In this document: positions 1 to 9,107 of the stretch, piece after piece | How positions within the stretch are numbered: the first letter of the stretch is position 1 | How the letters are laid out: every line of letters begins with the position of its first letter | Source: Arsukibacterium indicum | GTDB taxonomy: Bacteria > Pseudomonadota > Gammaproteobacteria > Enterobacterales > Alteromonadaceae | Assembly: GCF_019100565.1 (NCBI RefSeq) | Contig: NZ_JAHRID010000007.1 | Coordinates: forward strand, 86,155 to 150,154 | Direction of reading: 5' to 3' | Length of the DNA stretch: 64,000 nt | Translations under genes and position numbers: made by a program | The notes under the pieces: model-generated | What the model saw: the letters and a program-made list of their open reading frames with translations, nothing else | Databases searched by the model: none | Told to the model about the DNA's origin: nothing

Positions 1-824
1 GCAGATCTCAGCAATCTCTCTCTGAACTTCAAATTGCGCGTCGAATTAAAGACGGTCGTGGCCAAGGAGTTGGTAAAAAGTACACGCCTTGGCTTTATGT
101 ACAAGATGTTCCCTCCGAAGGCCGCTCGCACCGAGTGTATTCACATAAAACCGGCAGAATTCATCATTTATTGTCAGATCTAGAACTGGCAGCGTTTTTA
201 GTGTTTGAGTGGGCATCTCATATCGTTGATATTAGAGAGCAATTCCCGTTACGAAGAGATGAAACTCAAGCAATAGCTAAAGACAATTGTCTGAGGCATC
301 CCAGCATACGCGCTGTAGATCAGGTGATGTCATCCGATTTCCTCGTTGATTCTCGTATTGGCCCTCACCGGCAGTTTGCTGTACAGGTGAAATCATCTGA
401 GTCGTTCAATGATACGAATATTATTGAAAAACTTGAAATCGAGCGTCGTTATTGGCTATCGAAGCAAATCCCATGGTTTTTAGTGACGGAGCATGAAATT
501 GACCCAGTCATCAAACAAAATATCAGTTGGTTGTACCCGACGAAATCAGATGGCTTTATTGATGTGGAGCTGATTCAACAGTTGCCTATCCTTCAAAGTG
601 CCTTTAGTAAATCGCCCCAGTCAAAAATGATTGATGTATGTAAGCAAATGGATACCGCTTATGATTTGGAACTTGGACAAACACTTCGAGATGTAAGAAC
701 GTTAATCGCGAACGGCTATTTAAAATTTAACATGTATCAAGCTTACAGAGTGCTCACAGCCTCAGATCTAGTTTTTTGTCCATTCAGTGATATAGAGGAT
801 TTGCTGCATGTGGCAAACCAATGA
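1..824 (+). CDS. tnsA: TnsA endonuclease subunit of Tn7 transposase (5' end cut by window)
   Basis: TnsA cuts the 5' ends of the transposon and forms the heteromeric transposase with TnsB. The reading frame is open from base 3 and aligns without gaps to Tn7 TnsA (SELQIARRIKDGRGQG near the start), so the initiation codon should be only about two codons outside the window. Using Tn7 numbering, the active-site residues are all present: E63 in DLELAAF, D114 in MSSDFLVD, Q130 and K132 in FAVQVKSS. The first ATG inside the window (135) is internal, because conserved family sequence precedes it. The 3' end overlaps tnsB by 17 bases, which suggests translational coupling. Identity is very secure; only the start is missing. 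Confidence 0.97.
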   Translation, partial: RSQQSLSELQIARRIKDGRGQGVGKKYTPWLYVQDVPSEGRSHRVYSHKTGRIHHLLSDLELAAFLVFEWASHIVDIREQFPLRRDETQAIAKDNCLRHPSIRAVDQVMSSDFLVDSRIGPHRQFAVQVKSSESFNDTNIIEKLEIERRYWLSKQIPWFLVTEHEIDPVIKQNISWLYPTKSDGFIDVELIQQLPILQSAFSKSPQSKMIDVCKQMDTAYDLELGQTLRDVRTLIANGYLKFNMYQAYRVLTASDLVFCPFSDIEDLLHVANQ

Positions 825-2895
825 GGTCGTGAAGTTTGACGGCAAACTTTACCGCATTTTACTGGTGTTACCTGGTGAAGTTGTTTGGATCTGTCTTGAA
901 TCAGAGACTGCACAGCCTGAATACGTTCATGAATTGACTTTAAACAGTTTCATCGATGATTCGCGTTTATTTCGGCATGACGATCCCTTTGAAGCAAATT
1001 ATTTGGATGAGCCTGCATTCGGCTCCGTTGCTTACAAAAAACGGGAACTGGGGTTGAGTGCGATTAAACCGATTATTGTGGATACAAAATGCTTTGACCC
1101 TAAAGTTCGTGCTCAGCGAGTTGAGGTAGTTCGTCAGTCAGGGATCGCTTCAATCGCTACAATTTATAAGTTGTTACGTCGCTACTGGCAGCGCGGGCAG
1201 AATCCGAATTCATTGCTGCCAGACTACAAGAAAAGTGGAGCGCCAGGAAAAAGTAGAGCGGCGAGTGGCCAGAGAAAAATTGGGCGTGTTCGTCAATATG
1301 GTGACGGCGAGGGGATGAAAGTAACCCCCGATATTGAACGTTTATTCAGAATCGCCATTGAGAAACATTTGCTGAATAAAAATGCAGAAAAAACGACCGT
1401 TGCCTATCGTCGTTTTGCGGATTTGTTTGAGCAGTACTTTCCCAATATTTCAGTCTCGGATAGGCCAACGATTAGACAGTTTCGCTACTTTTACAATCGG
1501 GAATATAAACAGTCTGAACGCCTAATCGCCAGAACAGCCCCAGGAATTTATAAAAAAGATATCCGCCCGCTTTCAAGCACCGCAACAGCACATGCACTTG
1601 GTCCTGGCAGTCGTTATGAAATTGATGCCACCATTGCAGATATCTATCTGGTTGATGATCAAGACCGTAGCAAGATTATTGGACGTCCAACGGTTTATAT
1701 TGTGATCGATGTATTTAGCCGAATGATTGCAGGCTTTTATCTTGGTTTTGACAATCCGTCTTATGTCGTTGCCATGCAGGCGATTGTGAATGCGTGCATC
1801 GACAAAACTAAGGCCTGTAGTGAACTTGGTATTGAGATCAACTTTGAAGAGTGGCCATGCGTCGGTTTGCCAGATGTCATCTTGGCAGACCGTGGGGAGA
1901 TGATGAGTCATCAGGTTAATGCTTTGATTGCTGGATTTAACGTTCGTATCGAAAGTGCTCCACCGCGCCGCGGCGATGCTAAAGGCATCGTTGAAAGCTG
2001 TTTCAGGACTTTACAAGCAGAATTTAAACCTTATGCGCCTGGAGCCGTCGAAGGCAATCGGATAAAAAAGCATGGTGAACGAGATTATCGCCTTGATGCA
2101 GTGATGTCGATTACCGATTTTGCTCAAATTATCCTGCGGACCATCCTATTTCGGAACAACTACCATGTTCTTGATAAATATGACCGTGATGAAGATCTAC
2201 CGGCTGACATTCCGTCAATACCCATAGAGCTATGGAAATGGGGAATGCAACATCGAATGGGCAGCTTGCGCCAGATTGAAGCTAAGCCTCTTCAAATCGC
2301 CTTATTACCGCGTGCAAAGGTTACGATTTCGCCGTTTGGTGTGAGATTGTTTGAAATGTTTTATTCCAGTTCTGAGTTACTCAAAGAAGGCTGGTTACAC
2401 CGTAGCACGGAAATTTACCGGCCAGACTCACTGGAAGCGGCTTATGAACCAGGTTGCGCAGATAGGATTTATCTTTTTCCACAATCCGGCAGCCGAGTTT
2501 ATTGGGAATGTTTGTTAACGGATAAAAGTCGTCAATTTCGTGGGCTGAGTTTCTGGCAAGTTTGGGAAATACAGGCGGCTGAAAAGCACCACAAAGCAAA
2601 TGCAAAATTTGTTGCAGATGTGAAGCGTCGAGAATTAGACGCTTTTATCCAGGAAAAAATCTCAACAGCAACCAAGCAATCGCCAGTCACTTCTGCAAGT
2701 AATCGCGAGCGTATTCAACAGATCAGACCCAATAAAAAAGCGGCAAGGGATGCAGAGCGGCTGCAACGAGTTCGGCCTGTGATTGCAGAAAACGAAAAGC
2801 CGCTTGCCGATGTGGTGGCACTAAAACCTGTTGAAGAAGATTATAGCTTGCCAACCTTTGTACCTGGGCTATTTGAAGATAACGAAGAGAGCTAG
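808..2895 (+). CDS. tnsB: TnsB, DDE transposase subunit of Tn7
   Basis: TnsB binds the repeated sites in both transposon ends, cuts the 3' ends and joins them to target DNA. The 695-residue protein (Tn7 TnsB has 702) has an N-terminal DNA-binding region and a retroviral-integrase-type core. The DDE residues fall at D273 ([11 protein letters not shown]), D361 ([10 protein letters not shown]) and E396 (GIVESCFRT), the same numbers as in Tn7. The basic C-terminal tail (about 600-695) is where the family contacts TnsC. It starts inside the tnsA 3' end, and the next gene, tnsC, begins two bases after its stop, so the tns genes form one operon. No frameshift or missing motif is visible; the protein looks active. 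Confidence 0.97.
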   Translation: MWQTNEVVKFDGKLYRILLVLPGEVVWICLESETAQPEYVHELTLNSFIDDSRLFRHDDPFEANYLDEPAFGSVAYKKRELGLSAIKPIIVDTKCFDPKVRAQRVEVVRQSGIASIATIYKLLRRYWQRGQNPNSLLPDYKKSGAPGKSRAASGQRKIGRVRQYGDGEGMKVTPDIERLFRIAIEKHLLNKNAEKTTVAYRRFADLFEQYFPNISVSDRPTIRQFRYFYNREYKQSERLIARTAPGIYKKDIRPLSSTATAHALGPGSRYEIDATIADIYLVDDQDRSKIIGRPTVYIVIDVFSRMIAGFYLGFDNPSYVVAMQAIVNACIDKTKACSELGIEINFEEWPCVGLPDVILADRGEMMSHQVNALIAGFNVRIESAPPRRGDAKGIVESCFRTLQAEFKPYAPGAVEGNRIKKHGERDYRLDAVMSITDFAQIILRTILFRNNYHVLDKYDRDEDLPADIPSIPIELWKWGMQHRMGSLRQIEAKPLQIALLPRAKVTISPFGVRLFEMFYSSSELLKEGWLHRSTEIYRPDSLEAAYEPGCADRIYLFPQSGSRVYWECLLTDKSRQFRGLSFWQVWEIQAAEKHHKANAKFVADVKRRELDAFIQEKISTATKQSPVTSASNRERIQQIRPNKKAARDAERLQRVRPVIAENEKPLADVVALKPVEEDYSLPTFVPGLFEDNEES

Positions 2896-2897
2896 GA

Positions 2898-4562
2898 ATG
2901 ACTGCCTCAAAAATATCCGCAATATATCGTGATACTGGTGTTGCCGCTTATGCCGGCAATCCGTTTATCGAAGCATTGCCACCGCTACAAGAATCGTTCG
3001 ATAGTGCCGCGGCACTGCGCTCAAGCATGCGCTTTCAGTCAGACGATTTACAAAAAACCAGAGTTACGCGCGCCCACAATATTTGTCGGATTTCCGATGA
3101 GTTCTTTCAACCACTTGGCGGACATATGCTGTTAAGCGAAAGGGTTTCATTGATGATCCGAGGCGGTTATGTTGGCCGAAATCCAAAAACTGGCGATTTG
3201 CAGCGACATTTACAAAACGGGTATGAAAGAGTTCAGACTGGTGATTTGACAACCTTCAGATTTGAAGAGGCAAAATCTACTGCACAAAGTATGTTGTTAA
3301 TTGGTTGCTCTGGCAGTGGTAAAACTACGTCATTGGAACGGATTTTACAGACCTACCCTCAGGTTATTTATCACTCGCAGCTCAACCTTGAGCAAGTGGT
3401 TTACCTGAAAGTTGACTGTTCACATAATGGCTCACTCAAAGAGATTTGCCTGAATTTTTTCCGGGCACTCGATAAGGCGCTGGGGGCAAATTACGAGAAA
3501 AGATATGGCCTTAAGCGACATGGTATCGAAACTATGTTGGCGTTAATGGCCCAAATTGCCAACACGCATGCGCTGGGATTGTTGGTGATTGATGAAATTC
3601 AGCATCTTAGCCGGTCAAAGTCAGGTGGCTCGCAAGAAATGTTGAATTTCTTTGTCACCATGGTCAATACCATAGGTGTGCCGGTCATGTTGATTGGTAC
3701 GCCAAAAGCGAGAGACATTTTTGAAGCAGATTTGCGTTCTGCTCGCAGAGGTGCTGGCCTTGGTGCCATTTTTTGGGAACCAATGGCTCAAGGGCGAGCC
3801 GAGCAACTCAATCAAGAGTGGGTTGCCTTTACCAACAACCTCTGGAAGCTGCAGCTACTGCAAAATCGAGATGTGCTACTGACCGAAAACATTCGCGCGG
3901 TATGGTACGACTTGAGCCAAGGCGTGATGGATATCGTGGTAAAGCTGTTTGTATTGGCGCAACTGCGCGCACTTGCAATTGGCAAAGAACGCATCACGGA
4001 GGGATTGTTGCGTCAGGTATATGAAGATGAGCTCATACCGGTACACCCTATGCTTGCGGCGCTTCGTTCAGGCATACCGGAGAAAATCGCACAATACTCA
4101 GATTTAATGGTTCCTGAGATGGATAAGCGGCTTATCCAATTACAGCAAGATATTGCTGCTATTAAAGAGAAAACGACCGAAGAAAAGGCTCTTCAGCAGC
4201 TTGCAACTGAGGATGAAAGACGGTTGTATTTGTTGCTTAAAGATGTTTATGACTCCAACCTGTTAGTGCCCACAGTACGAAAAGCTTTTGCAGAAAATCC
4301 GCAGCTGACCATGGTTCAACTATTACCAATTGTCTCGAATTGGATGTCATCAGGCGCTAACAGCAATACTTCAATGAAGGGAAAAAGCTCAAAAAACAAA
4401 GAAAAGTCAACGGTTATCAAACCCAATAGCTGGGATGAGTTGCCATCAGACGACCTTCGTTTTATCAAGTCGCAGTGCAAGAACTCAACCGACGTCCACA
4501 CAGCACTCAACAAACAGGGGATGCTGTTAGATTTAACGACCGTGCTGAATTTGGCTGGGTAA
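2898..4562 (+). CDS. tnsC: TnsC, AAA+ ATPase regulator of Tn7 transposition
   Basis: TnsC is the ATP-dependent switch between the TnsAB transposase and the target selectors TnsD or TnsE, and it also mediates target immunity. Length is 554 residues against 555 in Tn7. Walker A is GCSGSGKT (residues 136-143) and Walker B is LLVIDE (228-233), followed by an HL pair typical of this AAA+ group. The C-terminal part contains a charged, helical stretch (about 410-440) and a lysine/serine-rich linker (about 490-505). The start codon follows the tnsB stop by two bases, with the ribosome-binding purines (AGAGAGCTAGGA) lying across the tnsB end. It is followed after four bases by tnsD. Confidence 0.97.
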   Translation: MTASKISAIYRDTGVAAYAGNPFIEALPPLQESFDSAAALRSSMRFQSDDLQKTRVTRAHNICRISDEFFQPLGGHMLLSERVSLMIRGGYVGRNPKTGDLQRHLQNGYERVQTGDLTTFRFEEAKSTAQSMLLIGCSGSGKTTSLERILQTYPQVIYHSQLNLEQVVYLKVDCSHNGSLKEICLNFFRALDKALGANYEKRYGLKRHGIETMLALMAQIANTHALGLLVIDEIQHLSRSKSGGSQEMLNFFVTMVNTIGVPVMLIGTPKARDIFEADLRSARRGAGLGAIFWEPMAQGRAEQLNQEWVAFTNNLWKLQLLQNRDVLLTENIRAVWYDLSQGVMDIVVKLFVLAQLRALAIGKERITEGLLRQVYEDELIPVHPMLAALRSGIPEKIAQYSDLMVPEMDKRLIQLQQDIAAIKEKTTEEKALQQLATEDERRLYLLLKDVYDSNLLVPTVRKAFAENPQLTMVQLLPIVSNWMSSGANSNTSMKGKSSKNKEKSTVIKPNSWDELPSDDLRFIKSQCKNSTDVHTALNKQGMLLDLTTVLNLAG

Positions 4563-4566
4563 TACC

Positions 4567-6084
4567 ATGCATAATTTCCCTGTGCCATATCCGAATGAGC
4601 TGATATATAGCACAGTGGCGCGTGCCAGCATTTATCATGGTATTACAAGCCCCAAGCAGCTACTGGACGAGATTTTTAACAACCGCAAAGTGATTGCCAC
4701 GTTAGATTTACCCTGCCATTTACAGTCATTATCGGAACAGTTAAAAAACACTGGACGCTTCTCGTTAGAGGAGTTGATTTATAGGCACACAATGTTTCCA
4801 CTTTATGCGCCATTTGTAACAGAGCTTCACAGAGTACGCGCTATGCAATTGATGGCTGGACGTTCACAAGGCGCAGTGCACTTGTTACTTGGGGTTGCCG
4901 CATCAAGGGTTAAGACCGATAACCGTTTGCGTTACTGCTCAGAATGTTTAAAAGTTCAGTCCCAACAGTATGGCGAGACTTTCTGGCAGCGTAATTGGTT
5001 TTTCCCAGGTTTGAATCTTTGTCCTGAGCATGGAGCTCTTCATCTATTTGCAGTTGGCACAACTGAACAGCGTCATCAATTTCATGCGTTAAATGTTAAA
5101 ATTCCAAATTTGATGAATGATGTGCCTATCAATTCGGATTTAATGCACTTAGCGAAATACGCCAGACAACTCATAGCGATGGAGCCAGAATATTCGCCAA
5201 GCTTTTCACAATGGACAACTTTCTACCATGATCTAGCTTTAGACCTTCGCTTGTGCAGGGGCAAGCACATTAAGCACGATGACGTTTATTCAAGAATCAG
5301 TGATGCATTCCATCATAAAACCTTTGAGCAACTGCGTCTGCAAATCAATCCCTCGAGAGATTCTTGCTGGCTAAAAAGTATTTTCCGCAAACATCGAAAG
5401 GCCTTTAGTTACTTAGAGCATGCATTAGTTTGGAGGGCATTAATTCCCGATTTATCCACAAAAGAAATTGTGGCACTGGTTTGCAAAATTAAGCCAAACA
5501 ATAAATTTTTTTGCAGTACAACCGAGCAACAGAAGGTAAATAATCAGGATTTACTGCGCAAACGCCAGCTTTGGCAGCAAGCCGTACTAGAGGTGGGGGT
5601 AACCGCAGCGCGTAAATTCGGCAAAGGTAAGGCGTTATATGCTTGGCTTTATCGAAATGATAGAACTTGGCTGCTTCAATTTAATGCAGAATACCATCAG
5701 AGAAAACCCAACCCCCAGCTGAAATCTGATTGGCATAAACGTGATCTAATACTTGTGAGGCGTTTGCTTCGTTGGTTTCGGGCAAGTGAAATAGACTATT
5801 CTGTACCACGCTTGTCAGCAAACTACCTTTTATCGCAGCTGAAGAATAAAAGCACTGTTGAAAAAAACTTGAACAAACTGCCATTGGTTCATACGTTTTT
5901 GCAGCGATATTCCGAAACCATTACCGAATATCAGTTGAGGCGATTAAGTAATGCCTGTATCCAGGCTTACCGAGAAACTAGCCAACTAAAAAGTTGGGTT
6001 ATTTTGCGTCAAGCAGGGCTAAGTAAGGAACGGTTAACCGCTGACAGCAAACGTGTTTTGGCTGAATTACGTTTATTTTCCTAG
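4567..6084 (+). CDS. tnsD: TnsD (TniQ family), attTn7 target-site selector
   Basis: TnsD recognises the 3' end of glmS and directs insertion into the site just downstream, giving Tn7 its safe chromosomal home. The 505-residue protein (Tn7 TnsD 508) begins MHNFPVPYPNELIYS, typical of the TniQ family, and carries the CCCH zinc finger at C124, C127, C152 and H155. The conserved segment CWLKSIFRKHRKAFSYL, around residues 265-285, is also present. Its presence fits the location of the left end against a glmS-like terminator. It lies between tnsC and tnsE with very short gaps. No truncation is visible, so targeting of attTn7 is predicted to be functional. Confidence 0.96.
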   Translation: MHNFPVPYPNELIYSTVARASIYHGITSPKQLLDEIFNNRKVIATLDLPCHLQSLSEQLKNTGRFSLEELIYRHTMFPLYAPFVTELHRVRAMQLMAGRSQGAVHLLLGVAASRVKTDNRLRYCSECLKVQSQQYGETFWQRNWFFPGLNLCPEHGALHLFAVGTTEQRHQFHALNVKIPNLMNDVPINSDLMHLAKYARQLIAMEPEYSPSFSQWTTFYHDLALDLRLCRGKHIKHDDVYSRISDAFHHKTFEQLRLQINPSRDSCWLKSIFRKHRKAFSYLEHALVWRALIPDLSTKEIVALVCKIKPNNKFFCSTTEQQKVNNQDLLRKRQLWQQAVLEVGVTAARKFGKGKALYAWLYRNDRTWLLQFNAEYHQRKPNPQLKSDWHKRDLILVRRLLRWFRASEIDYSVPRLSANYLLSQLKNKSTVEKNLNKLPLVHTFLQRYSETITEYQLRRLSNACIQAYRETSQLKSWVILRQAGLSKERLTADSKRVLAELRLFS

Positions 6085-6092
6085 GAGATTGA

Positions 6093-7700
6093 GTGACGAG
6101 CATCAAAGGATTTGGCAAGGACGCTACTATAGTTCATATCGGGGATTTCTTTCGGTACAACAATGTGCCTGAATGGTCAATTGCCGTTTGGTGCTGGCCT
6201 ACGCAAGATAAAAAACATGCCAGATTATCGAATTTACCCCTACTTAGCCGAGGGAAGCTGCCGAATAGTCAGAAAAAACAATCGCGCCGTATAGACAGAG
6301 TAATCACATTTGAACCTGGCTATAAGCTTATCGAAGCAAAATTGGCTGATTTCCCAGAGATCAGCAGCTTTAAGTCAATCCGAGATAAAGATGGAATTCA
6401 GAATGCTTTCTGCTGTTGGGGTAACAAAGACGATTGGATTGTTATACCACAGCTTGAACTTGCCAGGGCTATTTTCTTGGTCAATTCCTATCTCTGTCGG
6501 GCATGTTTGAGCAGTGCCACCTTACCCTTAGAATTTGATGTTCAACCCGTACCTGAACAAAATCATGTCAATATTCATGTGCTACAAACCAGTACTTTTC
6601 CAAAATCTGCGTTTGATCAAAGTGGCACTAAGCAACTTTTGGCATGGCTACTGACAGATCCTCAGGCATTGGCCTCTTACCAAAGCATCTTCCAACGCTA
6701 TCAAGAAACGCGTGAGTTCAGAGATCGTTTGGAGAGCTGGCGTTTTAGCTTTACGCCACCTACGATGACAAACTGGAAATTACATGTTCGCGGTAGGTAC
6801 AACACCGGTAAAAGCCATTATTTAGTGGAAGAAATTGTCGGGATTGATTTTGACGTCAATTTGCCAGAGAGCGTTGCGTTCATTCATCCGGATTTTGTCA
6901 ACAACAAGCAAACTGACAGCAAAGCTCGCAGTGGCTCTGGCGGTACCGCCTGGCAACAAACTGACGAAGAGTTTGAAATTGATGACGAACAATCCGCTTC
7001 TGATGAAAATGAAACATTGATGCTAGAAGGAGACTTAACCTGGTGCCGCTTTACAAAGCCCAGCAGGGTTTACAAACAGGAAGTGGTTAAAGAACGCCCA
7101 AATCTGATTTTTGATGAACTTGCCGAAAAAGAGGCAGGCAGGGACGTGAGCACAGGAGAACCTCATCAAGGCGGCAGCTTGCCTGCGGCAGATGTTGGTG
7201 GCAAAGAGGACGTTACGGACCGAGAGCGACAATTTGCAAGTCGTTTCAAGAGTTTCGATCGAATGCTGCAGGTTTTAAAGTTCAAACATAAATGCCGAAT
7301 TCTTCATGAAGAAACACTACCATTGCCTAAGGTCGGTCGCAGCAAACAACACCTTCTGGAGAATGGCACACAAAGGGCGATTAAGGCCGTTCGGCTTCGT
7401 TACATGCAGACTGATGTAGTGCTGTTAGAAGTTGATACCTCAGATGGTATCAAAATGCTCTCAACCAAAGTGATTTTTGGCTCAGATGCACGGGATTGGA
7501 TCGAGCATTTCACTCTTATCCGCAAAGGTGTGGTCGCAAAATCAATATCTTGGCCTAACGAGTTATTGGATGGGTTGTTTGGTGAAAACTGTCACATCGG
7601 CATTAATCACCCCAAGCACCAAGGGGCAGAGGCTGGAAACATTCCGGTTGAGTCGATTGAGAGTTGGGCGCAACGCTTTACACAGTGTTTATCGCATTAA
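6093..7700 (+). CDS. tnsE: TnsE, selector for conjugating plasmids and discontinuous replication
   Basis: TnsE directs Tn7 to mobile plasmids and lagging-strand DNA through the beta clamp and recessed 3' ends. The protein has 535 residues (Tn7 TnsE 538) and shows family landmarks along its whole length: LPLLSRGKLPNS near the N terminus, PQLELARAIFLVNSYLCRAC at about 110-130, and in the C-terminal DNA-binding domain AAADVGGK-like, LPKVGRSK, LEVDTSDGIKMLSTKV and NHPKHQGA. The start is GTG, with AGGAG overlapping the tnsD stop. An acidic, less conserved linker lies around 290-310. It closes the tns operon. Keeping an intact tnsE indicates that this element can still move by the plasmid-targeted pathway as well as to attTn7. 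Confidence 0.95.
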   Translation: MTSIKGFGKDATIVHIGDFFRYNNVPEWSIAVWCWPTQDKKHARLSNLPLLSRGKLPNSQKKQSRRIDRVITFEPGYKLIEAKLADFPEISSFKSIRDKDGIQNAFCCWGNKDDWIVIPQLELARAIFLVNSYLCRACLSSATLPLEFDVQPVPEQNHVNIHVLQTSTFPKSAFDQSGTKQLLAWLLTDPQALASYQSIFQRYQETREFRDRLESWRFSFTPPTMTNWKLHVRGRYNTGKSHYLVEEIVGIDFDVNLPESVAFIHPDFVNNKQTDSKARSGSGGTAWQQTDEEFEIDDEQSASDENETLMLEGDLTWCRFTKPSRVYKQEVVKERPNLIFDELAEKEAGRDVSTGEPHQGGSLPAADVGGKEDVTDRERQFASRFKSFDRMLQVLKFKHKCRILHEETLPLPKVGRSKQHLLENGTQRAIKAVRLRYMQTDVVLLEVDTSDGIKMLSTKVIFGSDARDWIEHFTLIRKGVVAKSISWPNELLDGLFGENCHIGINHPKHQGAEAGNIPVESIESWAQRFTQCLSH

Positions 7701-7730
7701 TTTGATGGTTTTTTATAAGTGCATCAAATT
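7699..7730 (+). other. Inverted repeat at the end of the tns operon
   Basis: AATTTGATG (7699-7707) pairs with CATCAAATT (7722-7730) across a 14-base T-rich loop that begins at the tnsE stop codon. It could form a 9-bp stem after the last tns gene. No clear T-run follows the right arm, so it is a weak candidate for an intrinsic terminator. Confidence 0.4.
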
Positions 7731-8274
7731 GGCGCTCGCTTTACGAGATAAAAGGAAAATTATCTATCCAGTGGTTAACCCGGCACTCAATGGCTTCGCC
7801 AATTTCACTCGAGAACACCGGCAATGCTCCCACGTTAAATTATACCTACATTATTTTTTTTGCATCAAAAGCGATGAAACAACTTTAGCTTGACATTTAA
7901 TCACACAAGTAGTGTTTTTTTAGCAGATTAATTAAATGCCCTTTTCGCAATGAGGGGCATCACATTACACCTAATCAGAAATCAAATTTGACTAAAAGTT
8001 GATCTTTCATGACTGTGAATTTTTATTCAGACTAGCTTTGTGACCTGTAGCCGGGCGCGATAGCCAGATTTTCTACACCATAGAGGGTGGGTGGTTAATT
8101 CCATTTAATACACCACCTATTTGCAAGTCGGTTGCACCACTCGTTGCAAACTGACAGCACCACCTAATTCACTAAAAGTACCACTGTATCGAATAGTGGC
8201 TTTGTGCCATAAGCGGACATTGGTAAAGAACAAAAATTGCACACAACGGTTATACAGTATGGTTAAATTAATAC
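7731..8274. other. Gene-free spacer between tns operon and cargo
   Basis: No convincing coding region was found in about 540 bases. The right part carries four copies of ACCAC (GTGGT on the minus strand) at 8112, 8136, 8159 and 8180, spaced 24, 23 and 21 bases apart, then AAGCGGACATT at 8211-8221. Both motifs recur in inverted orientation beyond the far end of the cargo (17468-17575). A small imperfect hairpin, ATGCCC with GGGCAT, lies near 7935-7960. This looks like the junction where the cargo entered the transposon. Confidence 0.5.
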
Positions 8275-8628
8275 TCAGGGGATTAGATTGATCCCAAATG
8301 CTCTGACTATTACTGCAAATATCCCAAAACAAATGATTGTTATACAGGCGCTAATCAGCAATGCAGGCCAGAAACCAAACCGGTGTAATAACGTTGGAAA
8401 TATCAGGAACATCGGCAAGGTTGGCATCACATACCAGAAAGTATACCAAGCGTGATTAGCAATTTTTTCAATTGGTTGCTTTTCGATATACAGCCAGACC
8501 ATCGCCATAATAGTAACCAGCGGTAACGCGACAATTAATGCTCCGAGTTTGTCACTGCGTTTTGCTAATTCAGACGCTGCGACGATAACTGCTGCTGTGA
8601 GTAAATACTTGGTAATTAGCCAGCCCAT
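8275..8628 (-). CDS. DUF3147-like small integral membrane protein
   Basis: The 117-residue product is almost entirely hydrophobic, with about four membrane helices (approximately 4-20, 27-46, 63-82 and 88-110) and short loops. The composition and the pattern SDKLGALIVALPLVTIMAM resemble the DUF3147 family, whose function is not established. It is divergent from the repressor gene at 8721 and separated from it by a perfect dyad, so the two may share control. Members of this family are often seen beside metal-efflux operons (general recollection, not checked). A role in metal resistance is inferred from position only. A purine-rich AAGGGGGACC lies just upstream of the ATG on the minus strand and serves as the ribosome-binding site. 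Confidence 0.75.
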   Translation of the reverse strand: MGWLITKYLLTAAVIVAASELAKRSDKLGALIVALPLVTIMAMVWLYIEKQPIEKIANHAWYTFWYVMPTLPMFLIFPTLLHRFGFWPALLISACITIICFGIFAVIVRAFGINLIP

Positions 8629-8651
8629 AAAAGGTCCCCCTTAAAAACTCA

Positions 8652-8680
8652 ATAAAAACCGATTGCGCATCGGTTTTTAT
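8652..8680. promoter_or_regulatory. Perfect 12-bp dyad between divergent genes; operator or bidirectional terminator
   Basis: ATAAAAACCGAT (8652-8663) and ATCGGTTTTTAT (8669-8680) are exact inverted repeats around TGCGC. The A-run and T-run give the shape of a bidirectional intrinsic terminator, yet it lies upstream of both neighbouring genes, where an operator is more logical. A related dyad with the same AAAAACCGATTG half occurs at 10148-10172, next to the start of czcC. Confidence 0.6.
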
Positions 8681-8720
8681 TCTGCCACAATGATCTTCGG
8701 TGTGAAAAGAGAAATGTTTT

Positions 8721-9101
8721 ATGCAATTAGGTGAATTAGAGAAACAAGTGCTGCAGTATCTGTGGAATACTCAAGAGGCTGATGTGAAACAAGTGCATGC
8801 TGTACTTGGTCTGACTCGTGGTATTTCACTAAATACGATTCAAAGCACTTTAGACCGTTTATTTAAAAAGGATTTACTTAACAGGACCAAACAAGGCCAC
8901 GCGTATTTTTATTTCGCTAAAGTGGACAGAGATGCGTTGGTTGCCAAGTTAATAAGTAATGTCACCAGTGATTTTGTAGATGAGGGTGAACACAGTTTGA
9001 TTGCTGCTTTTAGTTCAGCATCATCTAATCTTGATGACTCTCAGCTTGATAAGCTAGAGCAGTTGATCGAGCAGCAGCGTCAGCTTAGAAAAGGGATCTA
9101 G
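8721..9101 (+). CDS. BlaI/MecI/CopY-family transcriptional repressor
   Basis: The 126-residue protein begins with a winged-helix domain (about 1-75) of the BlaI/MecI/CopY type: LGELEKQVLQYLWN, then TRGISLNTIQSTLDRLFKKD as the recognition-helix region, then the wing LNRTKQGHAYFYF. The C-terminal half is helical and presumably dimerises. In BlaI systems the repressor is cleaved after a partner membrane metalloprotease senses a signal; that partner is encoded six bases downstream here. No beta-lactamase is near; the downstream genes are czcCBA. The inferred role is repression of the metal-efflux operon. A canonical TACA-N2-TGTA operator was not seen; the dyad at 8652-8680 is the best operator candidate. 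Confidence 0.87.
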   Translation: MQLGELEKQVLQYLWNTQEADVKQVHAVLGLTRGISLNTIQSTLDRLFKKDLLNRTKQGHAYFYFAKVDRDALVAKLISNVTSDFVDEGEHSLIAAFSSASSNLDDSQLDKLEQLIEQQRQLRKGI

Positions 9102-9107
9102 CACAGA

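Noticed and set aside
7477-7893. 138-codon frame overlapping the tnsE end
   Set aside because: It lies mostly inside tnsE in another frame, and its unique part is low-complexity spacer.
7890-7918. TTGACA promoter-like box
   Set aside because: No acceptable -10 element at 16-18 bases and no gene downstream on that strand for several hundred bases.
8107-8190. Possible end of an IS21-like insertion sequence
   Set aside because: The ACCAC array resembles tiled IS ends, but there is no transposase and no terminal dinucleotide or duplication that I can fix, so no IS was named.
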